Assembly: GCA_002451855.1 (NCBI GenBank)
Contig: DKDS01000109.1
Coordinates: forward strand, 217 to 11,326
Direction: 5' to 3'
Length of the DNA: 11,110 nucleotides
From: Ruminococcaceae bacterium UBA6842
GTDB lineage: Bacteria > Bacillota > Clostridia > Oscillospirales > Acutalibacteraceae
Shown here piece by piece: positions 1 to 6,330 of this stretch; within the stretch, counting starts at the first letter, position 1; each line of letters begins with the position of its first letter. The notes below the pieces were generated by a model that worked only from the letters and a program-made list of their open reading frames with translations, had not been told where the DNA came from and searched no databases. The translations under genes were made by a program, and so were the position numbers.

Positions 1-1657
1 CGATAATTCTATGTTTTCTACAAAATTTCACGACTTTTTCGCTCCTTGTCAATAAATAAAAATCCTCCTCGTTCAGCACTTTTAAAGAAAAAAGCATAAT
101 TAAATACACCAAAGCGGCAATTAGAATTGCAAAAAACGCCGCCGTTTTTCCTCGGCCTACAAGCGAAACGGCATATGCCGCCGCACCGCAGACAGCCGCC
201 GCCGTAAACGGTTTTATAATGCTTCCCGTAATATCGGGTTTTATTTTTATTCCGACTAATGAAAGCATATTCAAAAGGCATACCGCAGCATAAAAAGCGA
301 GCGTACCGAGTGCCGCGCCGTTTATATTGACAGACGCAATTCCGGCAGTAAGATTAACGCAGAGCTTTACGACGGTGCCTATCGCTATGTTGACAAGCGC
401 CCTGTTATGCTTTCCGACAGCCTGAAGCACCGCGGTAAGAAGGACGGCAGGACCTGCAAAAAGCGCCGCCGCACCGAATAAAGCCGCCATAGCCGCCGCG
501 CCGGACGGGTATGCGCCGCCGTATAAGAGCGCCGTAATACGGCCGTTGAGTACAATAATACCTATTCCTGCCGGAAAGGATATAACGGCGGAAAGCTTCA
601 AAGCGGAATTTATATTGGCATTAAGCCGCTCCGGATCCTTTGAGGCAAAGCAGGCGGAAATCACGGGAACCGACCCCACCGCAAGCACAGAGACAAATGA
701 CGGAACAAGATTATAAAGGGTGTAAGCCTTGCTCTTTACACCGTACAAAAATGTGGGGAGCTGTGAAACGGAAATGTTTGCGGCGGAATAATCCGCGGCA
801 TATATGCGTTTTATGCTTAAAAGCGCCTCGTAGTCAAGTCCCGAAAGCGACCGCTTTACGGTAACGGCGTCTACTATAAGCGGTATATTGCTTGAAAGCG
901 ATGCCGCCGCAACCGAAACGGAAATAAGCATAAGCCCCTTTACCGCAACCGCTCCCTCTTCTCTCTCGGGGCTTTCCGCTATTTGCCGTGCGGTTATTCC
1001 GTCGCCCTTTATCCTGTTGTAAAGCCACAAATACAGCGCCGCCGCCGCAGTTCCCACGGTAATTCCGAAAATCGCCGCCGCCGCGCCAAGCGCAACATCA
1101 CCTGTAAGCCTTACTGTAAAATATGCCGCAAAATACCCCAAAAACAGCTTGCACAACGCTTCGGCAAGCTCTGATACCGCGGCAGGCCGCATATTAAGCA
1201 GTCCCTCATAATAGCCCTTATAGGCTGAAATAACACAGCAGAAAAAGAATGAGGGAGCCAGCGCAAAAAACGCATACATATTGTTGTTCGCCGCATCCGT
1301 AAGCCTGACAAACGGTATCACGGCGAGCGCCAACACCGCCGTACCCACTGCTCCCACCGCGGTATACAGCCTTAAGCTGTGAGAGAGCGCCGACCTTACA
1401 TCATTATACCGTGATTTTGCGGCATATTCGGACACGGTTTTTGATACCGCTACCGGAAGACCCGTAACCGCAAGCGAATAAATAGGCGAAAACAAATCGT
1501 AAGCCGAGGAAAAATAGCCGAAGCCTACATCTCCGAGGCACGCAGAGGAAGCGAGCGGTATTTTAAAAAACGCCCCGATAATTTTTGTAACAACGGCGGT
1601 TACAAGCAATATTGCCGCGCCGTTTTGAAAATTTGCCTGCTTCTTCACAGTTTTCAC
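1..1657 (-). CDS. SpoVB/YtgP-type polysaccharide or lipid flippase (MOP superfamily), C-terminus cut by the window edge
   Basis: Reading the minus strand from a GTG gives 552 uninterrupted codons to the left edge with no stop, so the gene is partial at its 3' end. The product has 14 hydrophobic stretches, the topology of the MOP flippase superfamily. The N-terminus (a short basic start, then segment 1 ending in KIIGAFFKIPLA) is typical of the SpoVB/YtgP/MurJ-like group. These membrane proteins move undecaprenyl-linked wall or spore-cortex precursors across the membrane; the substrate here is inferred. Family members are about 510-560 residues, so the stop should lie just outside. GTG at 1657 overlaps the TGA of the upstream nucleosidase (GTGA) and has a weak GGA 6 bases before it. 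A second in-frame GTG at 1648 would shorten the protein by three residues. Alanine codons are mostly GCG/GCC, giving GCC-rich patches on the plus strand. The family is secure; calling it SpoVB itself is not. Confidence 0.88.
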   Translation of the reverse strand, partial: MKTVKKQANFQNGAAILLVTAVVTKIIGAFFKIPLASSACLGDVGFGYFSSAYDLFSPIYSLAVTGLPVAVSKTVSEYAAKSRYNDVRSALSHSLRLYTAVGAVGTAVLALAVIPFVRLTDAANNNMYAFFALAPSFFFCCVISAYKGYYEGLLNMRPAAVSELAEALCKLFLGYFAAYFTVRLTGDVALGAAAAIFGITVGTAAAALYLWLYNRIKGDGITARQIAESPEREEGAVAVKGLMLISVSVAAASLSSNIPLIVDAVTVKRSLSGLDYEALLSIKRIYAADYSAANISVSQLPTFLYGVKSKAYTLYNLVPSFVSVLAVGSVPVISACFASKDPERLNANINSALKLSAVISFPAGIGIIVLNGRITALLYGGAYPSGAAAMAALFGAAALFAGPAVLLTAVLQAVGKHNRALVNIAIGTVVKLCVNLTAGIASVNINGAALGTLAFYAAVCLLNMLSLVGIKIKPDITGSIIKPFTAAAVCGAAAYAVSLVGRGKTAAFFAILIAALVYLIMLFSLKVLNEEDFYLLTRSEKVVKFCRKHRII

Positions 1658-2355
1658 AGCTTTTCCGCCGCAAGCACGGCAGCTTCAATTATAAGCCTTT
1701 GAAGGTAATCCTCACCCGAGGTATTAACCTCTCTGTAGCTTTCCTCCGCCGACTCGTCCGCCCCGTCCGATATTTTACGCACACAGGCAAACGGTACTCC
1801 CGCATACTCGCATACATACGCTATCGCCGCGGTTTCCATATCGCACGATACCGCATTAAAGGCTTCGCTTAAAAAGCGGCTGCGCGCGGAATCGCAAATA
1901 AAGCAGTCCCCCGTAACAGCGGTTCCAGATTTAATATCGGGCAGCAATTCCCTTATTATTCGGTCAAGCCGCTTGTCCGATTTATAAATATAAGAATCCT
2001 GCCCCGGCTTTTCACAGGGCTTGTAGCCTATCATAGTTAAATCAAAATCGTGCTCGGTAAATCTGTCGCAAAGATACAGCTCATTCTTTTTCGCCGCGCC
2101 GAGTCCGCCCGAAAGGCCGTAATTAAGCACCGCTCCGCACCCTATATCAACAAGGTGCGCGGCGGCAGCGGCAGCGTTTACCTTGCCTATTCCGCAGTGA
2201 ATCGCAATTATTTCTGCATTTCCGCTTGTGAATTTAAGAATTTTTCTTTTGAGAAATGCGCTCTCGCTGTAATCACCCTGTTTGATTATTTTTGCAAGGG
2301 GTGAAAATTCATCCGCATCGGCAACGATTATTCCGATTTTTTTATATTCGCTCAT
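1654..2355 (-). CDS. 5'-methylthioadenosine/S-adenosylhomocysteine nucleosidase-like protein (phosphorylase superfamily)
   Basis: The product is 233 residues, the usual size for MTA/SAH nucleosidases, which split the N-glycosidic bond of MTA or SAH in the cytoplasm as part of methionine salvage and the activated-methyl cycle. Family features are an N-terminal beta strand (KIGIIVADADE), GIGKVNAA at 55-62, a glycine-rich NYGLSGGL at 78-85, VTGDCFI at 147-153, DMETAAIA at 172-179 and RKISDGAD at 193-200. E174 and D197 fit the ribose-binding and acid positions of the family; E16 is the best candidate for the water-activating glutamate. It is divergent: the usual MEGAA reads METAA and the GAMEEE-like start is ADADE, so a related nucleoside substrate is possible. 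ATG 2355 is chosen because GGAG (2361-2364) lies 5 bases upstream. An open extension of 42 codons to 2481 runs back through the terminator hairpin and the preceding gene, so it is rejected. The gene is followed directly by the flippase with a 4-base overlap. Confidence 0.85.
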   Translation of the reverse strand: MSEYKKIGIIVADADEFSPLAKIIKQGDYSESAFLKRKILKFTSGNAEIIAIHCGIGKVNAAAAAAHLVDIGCGAVLNYGLSGGLGAAKKNELYLCDRFTEHDFDLTMIGYKPCEKPGQDSYIYKSDKRLDRIIRELLPDIKSGTAVTGDCFICDSARSRFLSEAFNAVSCDMETAAIAYVCEYAGVPFACVRKISDGADESAEESYREVNTSGEDYLQRLIIEAAVLAAEKL

Positions 2356-2368
2356 AGCTTCTCCGTCC

Positions 2369-2398
2369 AAAAAACGAGGGCGGCGAACCGCCCTCGTT
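2369..2398 (-). terminator. Intrinsic terminator after the zinc-ribbon gene
   Basis: On the minus strand a perfect 11-bp GC-rich stem (ACGAGGGCGG paired with CCGCCCTCGT, plus one flanking A-T pair) closes a TTCG loop and runs into a T tract. It starts 13 bases after the stop codon of the zinc-ribbon gene, a standard place for its terminator. Unusually, the T tract ends only 4 bases before the ribosome binding site of the next gene in the same direction, so any transcription of that gene from upstream must read through it. Confidence 0.92.
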
Positions 2399-2410
2399 AT
2401 GTAGTTATTT

Positions 2411-2815
2411 TTATTCCTCCGAGCTGTTCTCGGTATCCTCTTCGGAATCCTCGGTGAATGTAAGCTTTGCTCCGCATACATTGCAGTAATTTGAATTACT
2501 GTCGATAACCGCCGCGCACTTAGGACAAACTCTTTTGTTCTTTGAGTTGTTTATTAAAGTACGAAGCTCGTCGATTTTTTCGTTCTTCTCATTAATGGAA
2601 GCCACTATATCGGCAATACTGCCGTCCTCTGGTGTTTCGCCTTTAATTTTATTGTAATAAATCTCGCCCAAAAGCTGGAAATCCTTTGCTCGCTTATTTT
2701 CAAGCGATACTACATCAAATTTCTGCTTTTGAACCGTAACAACCTCATTGGTCTTTTTGCAGGCTACATTGATAGCCTCTTTTGCCTTTACTACGGCGTC
2801 GTCAAAAAATTCCAT
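2411..2815 (-). CDS. Small coiled-coil and zinc-ribbon protein of unknown function
   Basis: I recognise no specific family beyond the zinc ribbon. The 134-residue product has three parts. Residues 1 to about 95 are charged and helix-prone, with heptad-like spacing around 10-60 and 75-92, so a coiled coil is likely. Residues 96-117 carry a C-P-K-C then 13 residues later C-N-V-C, a classic four-cysteine zinc ribbon. The last 15 or so residues are very acidic (many Glu, Asp and Ser). There is no signal peptide or membrane segment, so it should be cytoplasmic. The ATG is supported by GGAGG at 2824-2828, 8 bases upstream. The gene has its own promoter (2848-2876) and terminator (2369-2398), so it is a monocistronic unit rather than part of the large operon. 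Such ribbons often bind nucleic acid or mediate protein contacts, but no function can be assigned here. Confidence 0.9.
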   Translation of the reverse strand: MEFFDDAVVKAKEAINVACKKTNEVVTVQKQKFDVVSLENKRAKDFQLLGEIYYNKIKGETPEDGSIADIVASINEKNEKIDELRTLINNSKNKRVCPKCAAVIDSNSNYCNVCGAKLTFTEDSEEDTENSSEE

Positions 2816-2823
2816 AACAAAAT

Positions 2824-2828
2824 CCTCC
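2824..2828 (-). promoter_or_regulatory. Ribosome binding site of the zinc-ribbon gene
   Basis: GGAGG on the minus strand, 8 bases before the ATG at 2815, fixes the start. It is one of the stronger Shine-Dalgarno sequences in the window and fits the strong promoter, suggesting good expression. Confidence 0.85.
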
Positions 2829-2833
2829 GCTCG

Positions 2834-2866
2834 AACAATTTTTTATAATTTTATCATATAATTGTT
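2834..2866 (-). repeat. 7-bp inverted repeat around the -10 box
   Basis: AACAATT (2860-2866) and AATTGTT (2834-2840) are perfect inverted arms 19 bases apart. They enclose the extended -10 box and the expected transcription start. Such an arrangement can be an operator or a weak leader structure, but the region is very AT-rich and the match may be chance. Confidence 0.3.
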
Positions 2867-2876
2867 AATTTTTCAA
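2848..2876 (-). promoter_or_regulatory. Sigma-A-type promoter with extended -10 for the zinc-ribbon gene
   Basis: On the minus strand TTGAAA (2871-2876) is followed by a 17-base spacer and TAAAAT (2848-2853). The spacer ends in TGA, giving the TGn extended -10 element. Transcription should start near 2841, leaving a leader of about 25 bases with GGAGG at 2824-2828. The -35 box begins one base after the stop codon of the nucleoside kinase. The match is seen directly; activity is inferred. Confidence 0.8.
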
Positions 2877-2877
2877 G

Positions 2878-3807
2878 TCAATTATATTTGCCGTTTCCGA
2901 TAAATTCTCTTATAAGCGAATCAGGCGGTATAAGGGAGCTGTCTATACTGTTGAAGGCTCTTAACGCGTCCGCTGTTCTTTTAAAGTATTCGTACCATTC
3001 GCTGTCCCTGTCCGCCTCGTCACAGAGCGACAAAAATTCGTTTTTATAAAGGCAGGGCTCGTATATGTGCAGGGTCTTTATCTGCACATCGGCGGTCGGC
3101 TTAAAGCAGTACAAATACTTTTTCTCGCCCTCAACAACGCCGCCCCAAAGGGAAAGCGTATCGTTAAGCGACGAGCTGCGGAATATCCTGTCCCTTAAGG
3201 TACGGCGGATAAGTCTTATCTGTCGGCTTGTAAGCAGAGTGTTTCCGTCCGAATCCTCAATACGGCGATTTACGCTTACATAGGCTTTAAAAATGTGCTT
3301 TGACGGCACTTTCGAGGTTATTATCGGGTTTAACGCGTGCAAACCCTCGGCTATTATAATTCCTCTGTTTGAAATATCTATTTCACGGGCTTCCGTCACC
3401 CGTTCCTTTTTAAGAAAATTGTAGGACGGCAGTACGGTTTTTCCGCTTCTTATTATTTCGCCGAAGCACTTGTTTATAAGCGCCGTATCAAGCGCGTTTA
3501 CCGACTCAATGTCACGGGTTCCGTCCTCTAAAACGGGGAGCTTATCCGTGGGCAGGTAAAAATCGTCAAGCGACACAACCTCGGTCTTTTCACCAAGCTC
3601 CTTTAAACGGTCGCTTAAAATATGCGCCGTTGTGGTTTTGCCCGAGGCGGACGGTCCCGACAGCGCCACTATTTTAATATCGTCATTTGCGGCAATACGC
3701 TCGGCTATGGTGCGGATCTCATCGTTATAATGCTTTTCCGCTCTCGCCACAAGCTCCGCCGGATTATTTGCGGCATAGCTGTTAATTTCAGTAAGGGTAG
3801 TTTTCAT
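2878..3807 (-). CDS. Uridine kinase-like nucleoside kinase (PRK/uridine kinase family), stand-alone form
   Basis: The 309-residue P-loop kinase should phosphorylate a nucleoside, probably uridine or cytidine, in pyrimidine salvage. From ATG 3807 the sequence shows a Walker A motif GPSASGKTT at 51-59, a DDFY motif at 81-84, the VLPSYNF segment at 125-131, and EGLHALNP at 154-161. Then come a paired-arginine helix (IRLIRRTLRD) and a GEKKYLYCF segment. This order matches the kinase half of clostridial proteins of about 550 residues that carry an N-terminal TGS/threonyl-tRNA-synthetase-like half. That half is missing here; only about 45 residues precede the P-loop strand. The gene overlaps hemZ by 20 bases and ends the operon, with no hairpin terminator visible after it. 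A longer reading from ATG 3846 is open but has no ribosome binding site. The start at 3807 also has only a distant AAAGG, so it probably relies on coupling to hemZ. The exact substrate is inferred. Confidence 0.87.
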   Translation of the reverse strand: MKTTLTEINSYAANNPAELVARAEKHYNDEIRTIAERIAANDDIKIVALSGPSASGKTTTAHILSDRLKELGEKTEVVSLDDFYLPTDKLPVLEDGTRDIESVNALDTALINKCFGEIIRSGKTVLPSYNFLKKERVTEAREIDISNRGIIIAEGLHALNPIITSKVPSKHIFKAYVSVNRRIEDSDGNTLLTSRQIRLIRRTLRDRIFRSSSLNDTLSLWGGVVEGEKKYLYCFKPTADVQIKTLHIYEPCLYKNEFLSLCDEADRDSEWYEYFKRTADALRAFNSIDSSLIPPDSLIREFIGNGKYN

Positions 3808-5260
3808 AAAAAGATATAACGCCTTTCTTTCGCTCGAGTAATTCATTAAAGCGGCTTATATATTCATATGGATATTTAAAGTTAAATATTCTTTCTATAT
3901 AACTGCCGTGCGGCTGTCTTAATTTGCTTACAGCCGATGCGCCGCACGCCAATATGGTATGCGTCTCGTCCATAGTATATACATTATACAAGCATTCCGT
4001 ACCGGGCTTAGCGTATCCCACATTTTCGAGATTTCCGACGGTTTTGCTTTGTCTGTACATATAATACGGCAAAAATCCGTGCTTTTCGAGCGTATTACGG
4101 GCAAACGAGACCATTTTGCCTGCGTCCTCCCCTGCCTTTACTTCAGGGAAGCTGCCCGTTACAGTAAGCCTTGAGGAACGCTTCATTGAAAGCGAGTGAA
4201 CGGTTATGCTTTCGGGATCAAGCGAAAGTATACTCCTTACCGTGTCAAAAAAGCTTTCGGGTGTATCCCCCGGCAAGCCTGCGATAAGGTCAGTATTAAT
4301 GTTACAAAATCCGCATTTTCTTGCCGTTTCAAAGGCTTTAACGGTATCCGCCGCAGTGTGGCGCCTGCCGATTTTTTCAAGCACCGCATCGTTCATTGTC
4401 TGCGGATTTATGCTTATTCTCTCGGCTCCGAGGCGCTTTATTGTTTCAAGCTTTTCCGCCGTTATTGTATCGGGTCTGCCTGCCTCAACCGTATATTCCC
4501 TTAAATTTGAAGTGTCAAAGCTGTCGGTCACGCACTTCATAATACTGCCGAGCTGTTCCGCAGTAACGGAGGTGGGCGTACCGCCGCCTATGTATACCGT
4601 TTCAAGTCTTAAACCGATTTTTTTTGCTATATCGGCGGTATAGGCGATTTCCTTTTTAAGAAGAGTAATATAATCGGGTATCAGCTTTCCCGCATTTTCC
4701 ACCGAATGTGAAACAAACGAGCAGTATGAGCACCTTGTCGGGCAAAACGGTATTGAAATATAAAGACTGAACGAATCGGGCCGTGAAAGAGAGGTTATTT
4801 TTTCCTCGGACACAACGGTGCTTCGGCAAAGCGAGATTTTTTCATCACTTACCTTAAGCGCGTTTTTAAACCAATTCTCGGCAGCGGCTTCGCCGTTTTC
4901 CGCGGCAAGTCTTGAAAAAAGCTTTGCAGGTCTTACGCCCGTAAGTATTCCCCATTCCGGCACATAACCGGACGCACTTACAAAGCAATCATACAGCGCT
5001 ACCGCCAAAAGGCGTTCGCACTCGTTATCATAATCATCGGCACTGTTTGAAAGCTCGTATGATTTATTGTAGCTTTTGCCGTTTATTGAAAGCAAAGCGG
5101 ACAAAACGGTTTTATCCGCGGTTTTATCAAGGCGTGTGACGGCGGTGCCGTCCCCGTCAGCGGCTTCTTCCGCAAATTCTATTTTTTCAAAGGGTAAAAA
5201 AATTCTTATAAGCTTTTCAAGCTCATATCTAAAGGAGTGACCTATAAGGCAAAGTTTCAT
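3788..5260 (-). CDS. hemZ: Coproporphyrinogen III dehydrogenase-like radical SAM protein HemZ
   Basis: The 490-residue product is an oxygen-independent coproporphyrinogen III oxidase-like enzyme. An N-terminal domain of about 160 residues carries the HemZ signature GILTGVRPAKLF at about 104-115. A radical SAM barrel follows, with CPTRCSYC giving the 4Fe-4S ligands C173, C177 and C180, and GGGTP at 225-229 contacting S-adenosylmethionine. The domain order and length fit HemZ rather than HemN or HemW. The family is named for decarboxylation of coproporphyrinogen III, but many Clostridia carry it without other haem genes and none are visible here, so the physiological reaction is uncertain. ATG 5260 lies 4 bases after the stop of the upstream hydrolase. 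A TTG five codons earlier (5275) is possible but would overlap that gene. The ribosome binding site is weak, suggesting translational coupling. The 3' end overlaps the kinase gene. Confidence 0.93.
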   Translation of the reverse strand: MKLCLIGHSFRYELEKLIRIFLPFEKIEFAEEAADGDGTAVTRLDKTADKTVLSALLSINGKSYNKSYELSNSADDYDNECERLLAVALYDCFVSASGYVPEWGILTGVRPAKLFSRLAAENGEAAAENWFKNALKVSDEKISLCRSTVVSEEKITSLSRPDSFSLYISIPFCPTRCSYCSFVSHSVENAGKLIPDYITLLKKEIAYTADIAKKIGLRLETVYIGGGTPTSVTAEQLGSIMKCVTDSFDTSNLREYTVEAGRPDTITAEKLETIKRLGAERISINPQTMNDAVLEKIGRRHTAADTVKAFETARKCGFCNINTDLIAGLPGDTPESFFDTVRSILSLDPESITVHSLSMKRSSRLTVTGSFPEVKAGEDAGKMVSFARNTLEKHGFLPYYMYRQSKTVGNLENVGYAKPGTECLYNVYTMDETHTILACGASAVSKLRQPHGSYIERIFNFKYPYEYISRFNELLERKKGVISFYENYPY

Positions 5261-5264
5261 CTGA

Positions 5265-5876
5265 CTACCACGCAAACATATTGTTATTTTTTTCTTCGGC
5301 TATTGTTGTGAAATCGCCGTGACCGGGGTAAACCTCAGTGCCGCCGGGCAAGGCAACAAGCTTTTTCACGGAGCGCAGAAGCGCTCTTGTATCTCCGCCC
5401 GGGAAATCGGTTCTTCCTACCGAGCCTTTAAACAGCGTATCGCCTGAAAAAAGGCTGTTGCCCGAAAGATAGCAGACCTCGCCTGCGGTATGTCCGGGAG
5501 TCAGTATGACCTTAAACGGAATATCCCCGACGGTAATTTCATCGCCATCCGAAAATAAAATATCGGCTTTAAACGGCTCCACTCCCGCATGGAATTTATC
5601 CGAAAGATTGATTTTAGGGTCAGAAAGATCCTTTTCGTCTTTCGCGCCTATGCCTATTTTAACGCCTGTAAGCCGTCTTAACTCATCCGCTCCGCCTATA
5701 TGGTCAAAATGGGCGTGAGTTATAAGAATAAGGCGTTCCTTATCCGCATTTTCATTTAAAAACTCTGCTGTCAGCTCGCTTTTAAAGCCGGGGTCTATCA
5801 CTACCGCCGCTTTTTCGCTTGACAACAGATAGCAGTTGGTTTTAATAAGCCCCAGATGAATTACCCTGATTTCCAT
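5265..5876 (-). CDS. Metallo-beta-lactamase-fold hydrolase (glyoxalase II-like)
   Basis: The 203-residue cytoplasmic protein has the complete dinuclear metal site of the superfamily. HAHFDH gives H54, H56, D58 and H59; H129 lies in TPGHTAG; D146 lies in FSGDTLF; and H186 lies in YPGHGD. It is the short single-domain type common in Firmicutes, without the C-terminal substrate domain of true glyoxalase II, so hydrolysis of a glutathione-type or other thioester is only an inference. It resembles the hydrolase often found near rel and dtd in Clostridia. ATG 5876 is chosen because GGAGG lies 4 bases upstream; an earlier TTG at 5900 lacks such a site. The first 35 bases overlap the end of dtd, and hemZ starts 4 bases after the stop. 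A detoxifying or quality-control role beside Dtd is plausible but not shown. Confidence 0.92.
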   Translation of the reverse strand: MEIRVIHLGLIKTNCYLLSSEKAAVVIDPGFKSELTAEFLNENADKERLILITHAHFDHIGGADELRRLTGVKIGIGAKDEKDLSDPKINLSDKFHAGVEPFKADILFSDGDEITVGDIPFKVILTPGHTAGEVCYLSGNSLFSGDTLFKGSVGRTDFPGGDTRALLRSVKKLVALPGGTEVYPGHGDFTTIAEEKNNNMFAW

Positions 5877-6330
5877 TTTTCCTCCAAATCTCGGTATCAA
5901 ACAGTATTGTTACAGGTCCGTCGTTTACAAGCGAAACCTTCATATCGGCGCCGAAAATTCCCTTTTGAACGCTTTTAACTCCGCATTTTTTAAGATATTC
6001 GCAATAGGCGCCGTAAAGCTTTTCGGCATTTCTGGGCTCCATAGCATCCGTAAACGAAGGGCGGTTGCCCTTTTTAACATCCGCGCAAAGTGTAAACTGC
6101 GATACTGCGAGTATCTCTCCGTCTATATCAAGAACGGATCTGTTCATTTTACCGTTTTCGTCGCAGAAAACACGAAGCATAGCGGTTTTTCTTGCCAAAA
6201 GCTTCGCATCCTCATCCTCGTCGCCGTTCTCGACGCCCAAAAGCACAAGATAACCCTTACCGCATTTTCCGACGGTCTTACCGTTTACCTCAACAGACGC
6301 CGAAAGAACTCTCTGTATTACAGCTCTCAT
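5842..6330 (-). CDS. dtd: D-aminoacyl-tRNA deacylase
   Basis: Dtd hydrolyses D-amino acids, and glycine mischarged on tRNA-Ala, from tRNA in the cytoplasm, protecting translation. The sequence starts MRAVIQRVLSASV, typical of the family. It carries the active-site SQFTL at 77-81 (T80 the conserved threonine), the NRPSF motif at 89-93, and NDGPVT at 136-141, whose Gly-Pro pair forms the cross-subunit cis-Gly-Pro motif that rejects L-amino acids. At 162 residues it is about 12-15 longer than most homologues. The extra C-terminal tail (about 150-162, polar, rich in Gly, Asn and Ser) is encoded largely by the DNA that overlaps the next gene, so it may simply be a late stop. ATG 6330 shares a base with the rel stop codon in a TAATG junction, and an AAAGGA lies about 10 bases upstream. 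Confidence 0.96.
   Translation of the reverse strand: MRAVIQRVLSASVEVNGKTVGKCGKGYLVLLGVENGDEDEDAKLLARKTAMLRVFCDENGKMNRSVLDIDGEILAVSQFTLCADVKKGNRPSFTDAMEPRNAEKLYGAYCEYLKKCGVKSVQKGIFGADMKVSLVNDGPVTILFDTEIWRKNGNQGNSSGAY
5881..5885 (-). promoter_or_regulatory. Ribosome binding site inside dtd that sets the hydrolase start
   Basis: GGAGG followed by four A residues precedes ATG 5876. It lies within the last codons of dtd, so the hydrolase has its own initiation site even though the reading frames overlap by 35 bases. It decides against the upstream TTG at 5900. Confidence 0.85.

Noticed and set aside
1037..1086. GCC-repeat patches that look like a trinucleotide repeat
   Set aside because: They encode alanine runs in hydrophobic segments of the flippase, and the repeat is short and irregular, so codon bias explains it.
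2356..2481. N-terminal extension of the nucleosidase to 275 residues
   Set aside because: The extra 42 codons are the reverse-frame reading of the terminator and the zinc-ribbon 3' end. The ATG at 2355 has a good ribosome binding site and starts at the expected first beta strand.
3808..3846. 13-residue extension of the nucleoside kinase
   Set aside because: It lies entirely inside hemZ coding sequence and ATG 3846 has no ribosome binding site. It is not fully excluded.
4206..4643. 145-codon plus-strand open frame
   Set aside because: It lies wholly antisense to hemZ, has no recognisable motif or ribosome binding site, and hemZ has all its motifs in the opposite frame.
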